DNA of 64,000 nt from CAWCTD01 sp963798455 (GCA_963798455.1 CAWCTD010000004.1:806001-870000); one strand, 5' to 3'. Shown: positions 15,786 through 24,155, numbered from the stretch's first letter. The notes: generated by a model from the sequence alone, not told the origin. Numbers and translations: made by a program.

Positions 15786-16060
15786 AAATGCCAGATCAAT
15801 GCAAACATCTCGATCAGATCAAGATCCGGCAAACGAGCAAGAAGGGCTGCGAAGACTGCCTGAAAACAGGCGATACGTGGGTGCACTTACGGCTCTGTTT
15901 GATCTGCGGGCACGTAGGGTGCTGCGATTCCTCCAAGAACAAGCACGCCACGAAGCACTTCCACGAGACGAAGCACCCGCTGGTCCGTTCGATCGAACCA
16001 GGCGAAGCGTGGGTGTGGTGCTATGTCGACCAGGTCATGCCCGGCGAACTGGAGCGCTGA
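15782..16060 (+). CDS. UBP-type zinc finger protein
   Basis: This 92-residue protein consists almost entirely of a ZnF-UBP domain. It has CKHLDQI, then CEDC (23-26), CLICGHVGCCD (39-48) and HATKHFHETKHPLV, giving the Cys and His ligands for zinc. In eukaryotes this domain binds the C-terminal glycines of ubiquitin. Stand-alone bacterial versions are common but uncharacterised. It overlaps the DUF5996 gene by 4 bases and is the last gene of segment II. Confidence 0.85.
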   Translation: MKMPDQCKHLDQIKIRQTSKKGCEDCLKTGDTWVHLRLCLICGHVGCCDSSKNKHATKHFHETKHPLVRSIEPGEAWVWCYVDQVMPGELER

Positions 16061-16184
16061 GCCTGGAGTGCTGGCTCACCCACCAGAGTGTGGCGATCCG
16101 GAAGTTACCCCAGGATTGCTCAATCCCTCCCAGAAAGCCTCTGCCCGCGTTTGCCGGACTCCGTCCAATTGCTTTTGGGCAATT

Positions 16185-16325
16185 TTGGGCAATGCGCGAC
16201 GGGAGCCCTGGGAGATATGGCACTCCTGGCAACGCGGAATCTGCAAGTTGCAGATTCTAGGTGCCTATCGCGGGTTCGAATCCCACCCTCACCGCTTAGC
16301 CTGGCCCTTTATTCTCAGGGACTTA
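16185..16325 (+). repeat. 141-base direct repeat, copy A, containing a tRNA-Ser scar
   Basis: It aligns without length change to 28283-28423, with the tRNA core at the same offset (87 bases in both). It starts TTGGGCAATGCGCGAC, includes GAGATATGGCACTCCTGGCA, then a hairpin (GAATCTGCAA/TTGCAGATTC, 16237-16257), the tRNA 3' end and a tail ending GGACTTA. The two copies bracket segment III. The TTGGGCAATT-TTGGGCAATGCGCG part (16175-16203) also recurs at 35031-35059. Confidence 0.75.
16272..16295 (+). repeat. tRNA-Ser 3'-end scar (attR of segment II)
   Basis: This is a 24-base copy of the tRNA-Ser T-arm and acceptor end, lacking the final CCA. The T-stem base pair is broken upstream of GGG, so it is not part of a functional tRNA. 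Confidence 0.75.
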
Positions 16326-16486
16326 CAGACAGGGGTCGAGTGGTTTGGGGTAATGCCTCCAACAACTGCGACTCTTTCCCGGCCCGAAGATCATCCTCGT
16401 TGCGCCCACCTTGCCGGGTGCGAAACATCTTGTCCGGAAAGTACTCTGGCTTCGCGGCACTGCGGGGAGCCGGTGGAGCGCAGCCT

Positions 16487-18775
16487 TTACGCAGTGGGAG
16501 AGAGATCCCTTTTCCACACACTGCGCAACGCGCCGAGCGTGATGGGCAGGGCGCCGGCGAAGAGGAAGACCATATCCCCCACCATGCGCAGCCATTCCAG
16601 CTTGTGGTAGGTGCCGCCCATCAGGAAGGTCAGGCGGCGCGCGTGCCAATACCCGTTGGCGATGGAATCCCAGAGCTGGATTACTCCTCCGGGGAACAGA
16701 TCCAGGATGATCATGAGCGCGAGGCCCACATTAGCGCCCCAGAAGCCCACCCGGACGAACTTCTCCGTCTCCTTCCATGTGGCGTCGGATTGCATGGCCC
16801 TCAAGCAGAAGACCAGGACTGCCAAGGCCAGCATCCCAAAGACACCAAACAGCGCGGCGTGTCCGTGATTGGGGGTGAGCGTCGTGCCCACCTCGAAGTA
16901 GGACACGATCGGCAGGTTGATCAGGAAACCGAAGATCCCTGCGCCGACGAAGTTCCAGACACCCACGGCCATGAGGAAGTAGATGGACCACTTCTGGCCC
17001 CAGGCCAGATCGTGGCCGCACGCGGAACACTGCGCCTTCCTCAGCTTGATGAAATCCCAGGCGTCCAGAGTCAGAAGCGTTAGAGGCACAACTTCCAGAG
17101 CGGAGAAGCACGCCGCCAGGCCCATGTTGAGCGTTCCCTGGCCTGTGAAGTACCAATGGTGGCCTGTGCCGATGATCCCGCCGCTGAGATACAGGATGGC
17201 GTCCAGGTAAATCAGGCGCGTGGCGGTCTTGGTGCTGACCACGCCCATCTGGTGGAACATGATGGCCACCAGCACCGTCGCGAAGAGTTCGAAGAATCCT
17301 TCCACCCAAAGATGGATGATCCAGAAGCGCCAGTTGTCGATGACGGCGAAGTTGGTGTGAGGGCCATAGAAAAGGGCGGGCAGGTAGAAGACAGGGATGG
17401 CCACGGCCGCGTACAGAAAGAGTGAGGACAGTTCGCGCTTGTCAGGGCTCTTGAAGGCGGGCTTGAGCGCCCGAAACATCAGAAACAGCCAGAAGAGGAG
17501 GCCAACTGCCAGCAGGAACTGCCAGAACCGCCCGAGGTCCAGGTACTCGGAACCCTGGTGACCGAACCAGAACCAGAGCTGCCCCAGCTTGTCGTTGATG
17601 CCGAGGGACTCGCCTGCCAGGCTGCCGACGACGACCACCACCAGCGCCCCGAGGAGTGCGTAGACGCCGGTCTTCTGGTGTTTGGGCTCCGCGCCACCGA
17701 CCCACGACGCCAGGAAAAGGCCGCCGCCCACCCAGGCCGTCGCGATCCAGAAGATGGCGAGTTGGAGGTGCCAGGTGCGCGCCAGGTTGTAGGGCAGCCA
17801 GCGGGCGATGTCGAGCCCGTAAAAGGCTCCTGGCTCCACCCGATAGTGGGCGAGCACGCCTCCCAGGAATGATTGCGCCAGGAACAGGAGGGCCACGATG
17901 CCGAAGTACCATCCTGTAGCCCACTGGCTGGGCGTGAGCTTCAGAGCAGGGGGAGCAGAGTGCATGATATGGGAGCCAGCGCCCTCGCCCTTCCAGCCCA
18001 AGTAGTCGAACTTGCCGACGACGAAGAGGATCAAACCCAGCCCTGACAGGAGGGTGATGAGACTCAAGGCGCTCCAAACATAGGCCTCGGTGGAAGGACG
18101 GTTTCCCGCGATGGGCTCGTAGGGCCAGTTGTTGGTGTATGAGTAATCCTTCCCAGGGCGATTCGCCGTTGTGGCCCAGGCCGCCCAGGCGAAGTAGGCG
18201 GTCAGGGCTTTCAGCTCCGCGGGGTTCTGAATATAGTTGGCTGGCAGCCCGGGAGCGGCGTCCTTCCTGGTGAAGTACTCGCTCCATTCGGGAAGCTGTG
18301 TGCGGTAGGCAGCCACCTCGCCTGACGAGAGCCGGAGAGTTCGCGAGGCTGGATCGTACCGGTTTTCCTTGAGCACCGTCATCGTCCGCGCAGATGCGAC
18401 GCTCTGCTCGTCCGGCGAGAGCTGCGCAAAGAGTTTGCCGTACTTCTCGGTCGCGATCGTGTCCCGGGTCACCTCGCTGAGCCTATGCAGGTACTCCGCG
18501 CTGTAATCAGGACCCAGGTAAGCCCCATGGCCCCACAGGCTCCCGTGCTCCATGAGACCGTACTTGAGGAAGACCTCCTGGCCCATTTGAATGTCGGCTC
18601 CGGTAAACACCACAGTTCCCGTTCCATCCGTGGCCTGCTCGGGGATCGGTGGAGCGTTCGTGTAGGTCAGGACCGTGACAAAGGATAGAACCGAGAAGCC
18701 GGCGATCATTACGAGGATGGCCGAGTGTCTCCACCACGGAGAGAGACTCGTAGCGTCGGCAGACGTGTCGATCAT
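16487..18775 (-). CDS. norB: Quinol-dependent nitric oxide reductase (qNOR)
   Basis: The 762-residue membrane enzyme reduces two NO to N2O with electrons from quinol. Its length and layout fit single-subunit qNOR: an N-terminal helix, a periplasmic cytochrome-c-like extension without heme c motif (about 35-230), then a 12-helix heme-copper-oxidase core. Core markers include LARTWHLQLAIFW, FFELFATVLVAIMF, GTGHHWYFTGQG and a late GNAxx-type histidine loop (NHGHAALFGVFG). A cytoplasmic loop carries CSACG. The ATG at 18775 follows a GAAGGGGG site. It detoxifies or respires NO at the cytoplasmic membrane, consistent with the hemerythrin, NnrS and RIC genes next to it. Confidence 0.92.
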   Translation of the reverse strand: MIDTSADATSLSPWWRHSAILVMIAGFSVLSFVTVLTYTNAPPIPEQATDGTGTVVFTGADIQMGQEVFLKYGLMEHGSLWGHGAYLGPDYSAEYLHRLSEVTRDTIATEKYGKLFAQLSPDEQSVASARTMTVLKENRYDPASRTLRLSSGEVAAYRTQLPEWSEYFTRKDAAPGLPANYIQNPAELKALTAYFAWAAWATTANRPGKDYSYTNNWPYEPIAGNRPSTEAYVWSALSLITLLSGLGLILFVVGKFDYLGWKGEGAGSHIMHSAPPALKLTPSQWATGWYFGIVALLFLAQSFLGGVLAHYRVEPGAFYGLDIARWLPYNLARTWHLQLAIFWIATAWVGGGLFLASWVGGAEPKHQKTGVYALLGALVVVVVGSLAGESLGINDKLGQLWFWFGHQGSEYLDLGRFWQFLLAVGLLFWLFLMFRALKPAFKSPDKRELSSLFLYAAVAIPVFYLPALFYGPHTNFAVIDNWRFWIIHLWVEGFFELFATVLVAIMFHQMGVVSTKTATRLIYLDAILYLSGGIIGTGHHWYFTGQGTLNMGLAACFSALEVVPLTLLTLDAWDFIKLRKAQCSACGHDLAWGQKWSIYFLMAVGVWNFVGAGIFGFLINLPIVSYFEVGTTLTPNHGHAALFGVFGMLALAVLVFCLRAMQSDATWKETEKFVRVGFWGANVGLALMIILDLFPGGVIQLWDSIANGYWHARRLTFLMGGTYHKLEWLRMVGDMVFLFAGALPITLGALRSVWKRDLSPTA

Positions 18776-18966
18776 GATATGCCCCCTTCAATTCCCACCA
18801 GGATTTCCAGGTTTCAAGTCCTTATGGCAGAAGACCGCATTGACGCGATCACGCAGCAATCCATCGAGGCCATTGTGTTGGTTAACTCGGAGGAGACCAG
18901 ACTTCATTTTCAGGCCTCATGCTCTGCAATAGTATACGCCTGCGCTTCGGCCTCTGAAGAATTCCT

Positions 18967-18989
18967 CGACCTCGACTGTCGACCTCGAC
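18967..18989. promoter_or_regulatory. Short tandem repeat upstream of norB
   Basis: CGACCTCGAC occurs twice, at 18967-18976 and 18980-18989, separated by TGT. It lies about 190 bases upstream of norB in the non-coding gap after the hemerythrin gene. It is a possible operator, but nothing else supports this. Confidence 0.2.
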
Positions 18990-19060
18990 GAGGCACATGC
19001 GGCAGGCGCTTCCACCGTCCTCCCGTCGTGCGTAAGCTGTACGAGACTCATGTCCAGACC

Positions 19061-19555
19061 TCACTGACCGAACCGGGCAGATAGCCGACTGTGAAGCTTA
19101 ATCATTTCAACCGTTAGACGCTCCTGGTCTTCGGTGGTAAGCCGGCTCTCAGCGAGGCGGAACAACTGATCTTCTTCCTCTACGATGTGGTGCTGGATCA
19201 GATCGTAGAGTTCAGTGCCGAACAACTGCAGGTCATTCAGCCAGCGAGACTCGGGAGTTGCTGGTGGATCTGACAGGAGGTCCCCAACGTGTTGTTCCAC
19301 TTGGCGAACCTCGTTGTGCTGCTGGTCCATTCGGGCCAGCAGATCGGGAAACGCCGGCCGCAAGCTCGGGTAGAAGATAACCTCCTCTTTCTCGAAATGA
19401 ATCGAGGACAGGCGCCGAATGTCCCGGACAGCTCCCTGTGCCTCCGCAATCCGTTCAGGACCGAGTCGCCGCAGAGCTGCCAGGAGGCTGTCAAGGTACA
19501 TTTCCATCTCGCGGTGGTCCTTTCGGAGGTGTTCGCAGGCCGAGGCGGTAATCAT
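19061..19555 (-). CDS. Hemerythrin HHE domain protein
   Basis: The 164-residue four-helix protein should bind a di-iron centre through histidines and acidic residues spread over HLRKDHREME, HFEKEEVIFYP, HNEVRQVEQH and HHIVEEEDQLF. Bacterial hemerythrins bind oxygen or NO, or help repair iron centres. It lies between norB and the DUF6448 remnant on the same strand, which suggests a role in NO or oxygen handling. Its ATG overlaps the stop of a tiny upstream frame (19552-19596). Confidence 0.82.
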   Translation of the reverse strand: MITASACEHLRKDHREMEMYLDSLLAALRRLGPERIAEAQGAVRDIRRLSSIHFEKEEVIFYPSLRPAFPDLLARMDQQHNEVRQVEQHVGDLLSDPPATPESRWLNDLQLFGTELYDLIQHHIVEEEDQLFRLAESRLTTEDQERLTVEMIKLHSRLSARFGQ

Positions 19556-19596
19556 GGTGCAACCTCTCGTTGCGCCCTTTGGATTGCATCAGCCAT
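19552..19596 (-). CDS. Possible 14-residue leader peptide of the hemerythrin gene
   Basis: An ATG at 19596 with a good ribosome site (AAGAGGAGCG, spacing about 4-8) opens a 14-codon frame, MADAIQRAQREVAP. Its TGA overlaps the hemerythrin ATG as ATGA. The hemerythrin ATG itself has no strong site, so coupling through this mini-gene could drive its translation. The peptide may have no function of its own. Confidence 0.35.
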   Translation of the reverse strand: MADAIQRAQREVAP

Positions 19597-19610
19597 GGTA
19601 CGCTCCTCTT

Positions 19611-19999
19611 CTAACGTCCCGGACGCTCGTAGGCACCCTCGGAGCGCACGTCGCCGCCCTCTTGGACGGATTCGTGAAGCCCCTCGACGTAGTGCAGGAA
19701 TTCGACATACGCCTTCACATACCCCCGCCCGGCATTCACGTCTCTCGCGCTGAACTTCTTTGCGGCAGTAACCTTCTGGAAACGCTCTTGGCGAACACCT
19801 TTCCGATTTCCGCTTCATCGTTGGTCTGTACCCGGATAAGGACGAGGTTCACGTCGCCCTTGGCAAGCGCGCGTTGAGCGGCCTGAACGACTGGGCCGTC
19901 CATCCCATCACAGTGGCCGAGAACCTTGGTGGGCGTCATTAGGAGAACGAACCCGATCGCAAAAACTGAAAGCGACCTGGCAAGACGATCTGTCCTCAT
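19611..19999 (-). pseudogene. DUF6448-type small exported protein, frameshifted
   Basis: From the ATG at 19999 (site AAGGAAGG) the first frame encodes a signal peptide and HCDGMDGPVVQAAQRALAKGDVNLVLIRVQ, typical of the DUF6448 family. The frame loses sense after GKVFAKS, near 19765-19785. A different frame then continues plausibly (FQKVTAAKKFSARDV, then GYVKAYVEFLHYVEGLHESV) to a TAG at 19611. The two parts form one family-like protein of about 129 residues split by a frameshift, either true inactivation or a base error. Family function unknown; its place beside NO genes may be meaningful. Confidence 0.6.
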
Positions 20000-20110
20000 A
20001 GGATTCCTTCCTTCTGTCGCGCGGCGAGCGACGGCACAACGCCCGGCGGGGTATTGTACGCCGTGACGCATCGCCCACCAGCAAGCTTACCCCTCTGCGC
20101 CGCAGTTTCG

Positions 20111-20126
20111 GGTGACTACCGTCACA
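20111..20126. promoter_or_regulatory. Crp/Fnr-like palindrome, site 1
   Basis: GGTGACTACCGTCACA fits the CRP-family pattern GTGA-N6-TCAC with perfect half-sites. It lies about 115 bases upstream of the DUF6448 start at 19999 (minus strand) in the divergent gap before nnrS. Confidence 0.5.
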
Positions 20127-20306
20127 GACGCGCTCTGTCACCTTTATCACCGATTTGCTCGACTCTGAGACTGCACTGGCGCGAGCGGAGCCAATTCGTG
20201 TCGGAACACAGTGGGACTACCGGATTGCGCGGGCGGTGTTGAGGCGGTCTGTAGGAGATCTCGTGGCTGACAGCACACCTTAAATCACTCAAAGACAGGG
20301 CGGCGG

Positions 20307-20322
20307 AGTGACAGTAGTCACG
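20307..20322. promoter_or_regulatory. Crp/Fnr-like palindrome, site 2
   Basis: AGTGACAGTAGTCACG again has GTGA-N6-TCAC. Its centre is about 60 bases upstream of the nnrS ATG, a normal distance for a class II-type activator site once a short leader is allowed. Confidence 0.55.
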
Positions 20323-20374
20323 GCACACTACCTTGGGCCGGGCTCATGATTGAGGGTAGAGAGGAGCACTCTGC

Positions 20375-21682
20375 ATGCCCGCGGTCTATCGGGATCCCCA
20401 GGCGATCAAAGCCCGGGAATTGGGTCTGCAACGAATGCTCATGGTCTGGATCGTCACTGGCCTGGCGTTCATGCTCCTACCCGGCACGTTCCTTGGTGTC
20501 TGGAACCTGATCGTGATCGCAGGTGCGCACACAGCAGCCCAAATCGATCCGGCGTGGATCCAGGCCCACGGTCATGCGCAGATCTTCGGCTGGATCGGAA
20601 CCTTTGTTCTGGGCATCGGCTTCTACTCCCTCACGAAGATGGGGCGGATTCCGGAATTTGCGATCGGGCGCGCGTGGACGAGTTGGGCGCTGTGGAGTGC
20701 GGGCGTGGCGCTGCGCTGGGCGACGAATCTGTGGCTGTGGGAGTGGCGATGGCTGCTCCCTGCATCCGCAGTCCTCGAGCTCTTCGGGTTTCTCCTGTTC
20801 TTCGCGACTGTAAGCGGTCATCGTCCGGCAGAGGGCACAGCAGCGCACGACGCGGCTGGCCGCCCCGTGTGGATGATTGTTGTGGTGGCCGGAAGCATTG
20901 GATTCCTTGTGAGTCTGGTGGCGAATCTGGCCGTGGCAATTCAGAGCGCTGTCGCAGGCGTCAGTCCGGCGATCCCCCATGCTGCGGATCAGCGTCTGTT
21001 GGTCTTGTTCACGTGGGCATTCCCTGTCATCACCATCTGGGGCTTTAGCGCCCGCTGGCTGCCCGTGTTTCTTGGTTTAGCCAGTTCCAGCGATCAAATG
21101 CTGCTGACGGCGCTCGCGGTGAATGTGGCTGGTGTCGGAGCTGCCATGGCCGGCTGGCGGATCCCCGCCACAGTCGCCTTTCTGGCCGCAGCCGGGTTGT
21201 CCGGCGTCGCTCTTCGGGTTTTTCGGCCGCCGGTCAAACCGCCGAAGACCGCCGGTGTTCACTCCACTTTTCCGCTGTTCGTTCGTTCCGCTTACGGCTG
21301 GCTGCTGATCTCAGCGGCCGTTTCCGTGAGCGCGGCGCTCCGGGATAGGGCCGGCGGCCTTTGGGGCGCGTCGCGGCACGCCCTGACGGTGGGGTTCATG
21401 GCCACGATGGTGTTCTCGATCGGGCAGCGCGTTCTGCCGGCGTTCTGCGGGATGCGCGTCCTATACAGCCCAAAGCTGATGTTCTGGTCGCTCGTGCTGT
21501 TGAACGTAGGCTGTGTTTTGCGGGTTGCCTCGGAGATCGGCGCCTACGAATCGTATATGCCCTCACTGTGGCCACTGCTGCCCGTCTCGGCTGTCATCGA
21601 GATGATCGCTGTCACTGTGTTTGCCGGGAACCTCCTGCTTACGTTCCGGCAACCGCCGGCCCATCTCGCCGGCGCAGACTAA
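20375..21682 (+). CDS. nnrS: NnrS family heme/copper membrane protein
   Basis: The 435-residue protein has about 12 hydrophobic segments. HGHAQIFGWIG (His65, His67) near the N-terminus and SRHALTVGFMATMVFSIGQRVLPAF late in the protein are the family signatures and likely heme or copper ligands. NnrS proteins protect the cell against NO stress, probably by limiting iron-nitrosyl formation; the mechanism is unsettled. GAGGAG precedes the ATG. A Crp/Fnr-like palindrome lies upstream, and the RIC gene follows behind its own palindrome. Confidence 0.85.
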   Translation: MPAVYRDPQAIKARELGLQRMLMVWIVTGLAFMLLPGTFLGVWNLIVIAGAHTAAQIDPAWIQAHGHAQIFGWIGTFVLGIGFYSLTKMGRIPEFAIGRAWTSWALWSAGVALRWATNLWLWEWRWLLPASAVLELFGFLLFFATVSGHRPAEGTAAHDAAGRPVWMIVVVAGSIGFLVSLVANLAVAIQSAVAGVSPAIPHAADQRLLVLFTWAFPVITIWGFSARWLPVFLGLASSSDQMLLTALAVNVAGVGAAMAGWRIPATVAFLAAAGLSGVALRVFRPPVKPPKTAGVHSTFPLFVRSAYGWLLISAAVSVSAALRDRAGGLWGASRHALTVGFMATMVFSIGQRVLPAFCGMRVLYSPKLMFWSLVLLNVGCVLRVASEIGAYESYMPSLWPLLPVSAVIEMIAVTVFAGNLLLTFRQPPAHLAGAD

Positions 21683-21705
21683 GCTGCTCAGCATGTTACG
21701 TTCCG

Positions 21706-21721
21706 TGTGATCAGAGTCACT
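21706..21721. promoter_or_regulatory. Crp/Fnr-like palindrome, site 3
   Basis: TGTGATCAGAGTCACT matches TGTGA-N6-TCAC and lies about 52 bases before the RIC start codon, in the 83-base gap after nnrS. It is the third site of this type in 1.6 kb, each in front of an NO-related gene. Confidence 0.55.
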
Positions 21722-21765
21722 GTCACGAAGACCGCACAGGCTTAGGATAGGCACAGGGGGTAGAA

Positions 21766-22491
21766 ATGTTGGAAATTCAAGATGCGACCGTGTCGGAAAT
21801 CGCAGCCGGTTCCCTGGCTGCGGTGCGTGTTTTCGAGCGGCTGGGGATCGATTACTGCTGTGGCGGCAAGCGCCCGCTGGCGGATGTCTGCCGGGAGAAA
21901 GGTCACGACCTGGCTTCGGTCCAGAGCGAACTGGAGTCGGCGATGAGCGCGGCTACCACTTCGGCGCGCAATTGGAGCACGGCCCCCCTGCGAGAACTTA
22001 TCGAGCACATCGTCGGCACACACCACGAGTACCTGAGGCGCGAACTGTCTCCGCTTGGCGCCCGCCTTGAAAAGGTTTACCGGGTCTACAACGAGAGATA
22101 TGGTGATACGTTGATCGGGCTTCCGGACGTCTTCGCCGGCCTGCGTTCCGAGCTGGAGATGCACATCCGCAAGGAGGAGGCAATCCTGTTTCCAGCGATC
22201 GCCGGGTACGAGGCGGCTTCCATCGCCGGTGCGCCCCTGCCAAGGGCCCCATTCGGTTCTGTCAGTAACCCCATCCGAATGATGCAAGCAGAGCACGACA
22301 GCGCCGGAAAGGCGCTCGCGGAAATCCGCACCATCACGGCGGACTATGCGATTCCGGACTATGCCTGCGTCACGTACCGGTCCCTGATGGCGGGGCTCCA
22401 AGAACTGGAGCAGGACCTGCACATGCACATCCATCTCGAGAACAACATCCTGTTTCCACGCGCGATCAGACTCGAGAACTCCGGGCGATGA
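21766..22491 (+). CDS. ric: RIC-family iron-sulfur cluster repair di-iron protein
   Basis: The 241-residue protein has the ScdA N-terminal domain with DYCCGG (29-34) and then a hemerythrin-like domain with histidines in HIVGTHHEYLRREL, MHIRKEEAILFP, MQAEHDSAG and MHIHLENNILFPR. RIC (YtfE/ScdA/DnrN) proteins repair iron-sulfur clusters damaged by NO or peroxide. It follows nnrS behind its own Crp/Fnr-like palindrome. The length is normal for the family. Confidence 0.92.
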   Translation: MLEIQDATVSEIAAGSLAAVRVFERLGIDYCCGGKRPLADVCREKGHDLASVQSELESAMSAATTSARNWSTAPLRELIEHIVGTHHEYLRRELSPLGARLEKVYRVYNERYGDTLIGLPDVFAGLRSELEMHIRKEEAILFPAIAGYEAASIAGAPLPRAPFGSVSNPIRMMQAEHDSAGKALAEIRTITADYAIPDYACVTYRSLMAGLQELEQDLHMHIHLENNILFPRAIRLENSGR

Positions 22492-22503
22492 TCGGTGGTG
22501 GCA

Positions 22504-22590
22504 ATGAGAATCACTCACGTGCTTCTCAGCGAGCACGGGACAATGCACCCGCTGCTGGATCTCATTGAGAGGAAGGTCTCAACGGCCGTC
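22504..22590 (+). pseudogene. N-terminal fragment of a second hemerythrin-like gene
   Basis: The ATG at 22504, 12 bases after the RIC gene, opens MRITHVLLSEHGTMHPLLDLIE, the usual first helix of hemerythrin-domain proteins. After about 28 residues the frame continues into low-complexity, proline-rich, non-family sequence. It is probably the stub of a truncated gene. The bases from there to 22787 hold nothing recognisable. Confidence 0.4.
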
Positions 22591-22787
22591 CTGTCGTATC
22601 TGCCGAAGCCATTGGAGCCGTCTTTCTCATTTCCTCCCACCTGTCCGTCCCCCCTCCTTCCTTCGCCCGGTTTGCTTCCTCGCCGCCGCACCCTATCCGC
22701 CCGGCATTGGAATGCCATCCTGCCCCACGACTTCACAGCTTGAATCAAATGTACAAACTCGAGTGGCAAGCCCATTCGCCTGCCAGG

Positions 22788-24050
22788 TCAGGTTTTCACG
22801 ACCAGGGTGACGCGGTGGATGGCGTTAAAGCCTGTCCTCAGCAACGGGCGCGGCATGGGCTGGGCGATGCCGTTGCCGTCGATGGTGCGGCAGCACAAGT
22901 CGTAACTACCCGCGGGCAAGCCAGGGAGCAATGCCGCCCAGTGGACAATCGTGTAACGCATGGGCCATTGGAGGGGGATGCCCTTGGCCGGATCGAACTG
23001 GCTCGTGTTGGCGGGCAACCTACCGCCCGGCAATCCACCACCCCAGTCCGCCGGGGGTGGCAAGACCGCGGCGTCCTTCCAATCGCCCTTGGTCCAGTCC
23101 GGGTCGTCCGCCGGCCACGGTTCCTTTTGAGAATGCACGCAGTACTGAACCTTGCCGAGTCCCGAGATGCCGATCTGCGCCATGCCAGTTAAGGCAGACG
23201 GCTTTTCCGGCGGGATTTCCTTCGGGGCATTGATAAACCTGGCTCGCGTCTTCATTGGGCTCTCCGTATCGTTGTTGAAATTCGACTCCGCGTCTGAATC
23301 ATTGGCCTTGAAGTCGTTGGTCAGGACGACGCGCTGGACCCACTTGATGGACTTGCTGCCGTATGTGCCCGGCACGACCACCCGCACGGGACCGCCGTGG
23401 GCGGGCGGAATAATCTGGCCATTCATTTTGTATGCGAGGATGACGGGCATCTGCCCCGGCGGTGTTTCCAGAATTTGACCCAACGCCATCGAGCTTTGGA
23501 ACGGGGGCAAGTTCTCGGGGTGATAGCTCTGATAATAGACTCGGCGGATATTGGCCTTTGGCCTGGTCAGCCAGATGACTTCACGGAAGGGAACCCCCTC
23601 CCATAGGGTCATATGATAAGGATCGGCGCCGTTTGTGCAGGTGCAGACGTGGAGGAAGCGGACCGCGTGCTTCTCCGCCAAGCTCATGAGGCCCTTCCAG
23701 TCCAGGGCGTTTCCCAGCGCCCGTGAGAGGGGTTGCTCCACGCTGCTGTCGCTCGCCGGGTCCGGGACCACATCCAGAGACCAAGTCTCCGGAAGGAGTC
23801 CGATCTCGCGCAGGCTCTCCGGCGGGAGCTTGGCAACGTTCGCTTTCCCCTTGTCCAAGAGGAAGGCGCGGTCAAGCGGAGTCAGATACTCCAGTTTGGC
23901 GATCGCCTCCCGCAGTAGGGGGTCGACACCGGCATCTGCCGCCGCAAGTGGGAAAGCGCTCCAGGCTGTCGCCGCCGCGCCACCCAATTGGTTGAAGTGA
24001 CGCCGCGTCAGTCGGATCTGCCCAGCTCCGCGTGGACCGGGTCTTTTCAT
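22788..24050 (-). CDS. Tat-exported molybdopterin-dependent oxidoreductase, sulfite oxidase family
   Basis: The 420-residue protein starts at the ATG at 24050, which is preceded by AGGAGGACACG. A twin-arginine signal (LTRRHFNQLGG, Arg16-Arg17) sends the folded, cofactor-loaded enzyme to the periplasm. The pterin-binding domain holds the molybdenum-ligand cysteine region HVCTCTNG and SYHPENLPPFQSSMAL. HGGPVRVVVPGTYG and SIKWVQRVVL are family blocks, and the C-terminal half is the dimerisation domain. The family oxidises sulfite or reduces sulfoxides; which applies cannot be told. No partner cytochrome is next to it. Confidence 0.82.
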   Translation of the reverse strand: MKRPGPRGAGQIRLTRRHFNQLGGAAATAWSAFPLAAADAGVDPLLREAIAKLEYLTPLDRAFLLDKGKANVAKLPPESLREIGLLPETWSLDVVPDPASDSSVEQPLSRALGNALDWKGLMSLAEKHAVRFLHVCTCTNGADPYHMTLWEGVPFREVIWLTRPKANIRRVYYQSYHPENLPPFQSSMALGQILETPPGQMPVILAYKMNGQIIPPAHGGPVRVVVPGTYGSKSIKWVQRVVLTNDFKANDSDAESNFNNDTESPMKTRARFINAPKEIPPEKPSALTGMAQIGISGLGKVQYCVHSQKEPWPADDPDWTKGDWKDAAVLPPPADWGGGLPGGRLPANTSQFDPAKGIPLQWPMRYTIVHWAALLPGLPAGSYDLCCRTIDGNGIAQPMPRPLLRTGFNAIHRVTLVVKT

Positions 24051-24155
24051 CGTGTCCTCCTGAACGAGTATAGCCCCAGGCGACAACCCTCTCGACCGGG
24101 ATTTGCTCGGGATCGATCGGGGCTTGTCCGGATTGCCACGGCTGCGGACGCATTC

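Larger units (their letters stand above)
16061..16486. other. Non-coding junction between segments II and III
   Basis: Reading frames across this stretch include one that reads through the tRNA scar and one antisense to the norB end; none looks real. It contains copy A of the 141-base repeat and the second tRNA-Ser scar. Confidence 0.6.

Noticed and set aside
16185..16295. Second tRNA gene ending at 16295
   Set aside because: The 5' part has a strong hairpin and ends in the tRNA-Ser 3' end, but no acceptor stem pairs, the T stem is mismatched, and the anticodon-loop position is wrong. The same holds for 28283-28395.
16088..17083. 331-codon plus-strand open frame running through the tRNA scar into norB antisense
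   Set aside because: It joins non-coding junction DNA with the complement of norB; no start signal or motif.
18776..19060. Crp/Fnr-like palindrome in the norB leader
   Set aside because: Only a poor match with wrong spacing (TTGACGCGATCAC near 18840) was seen, so no site is called there.
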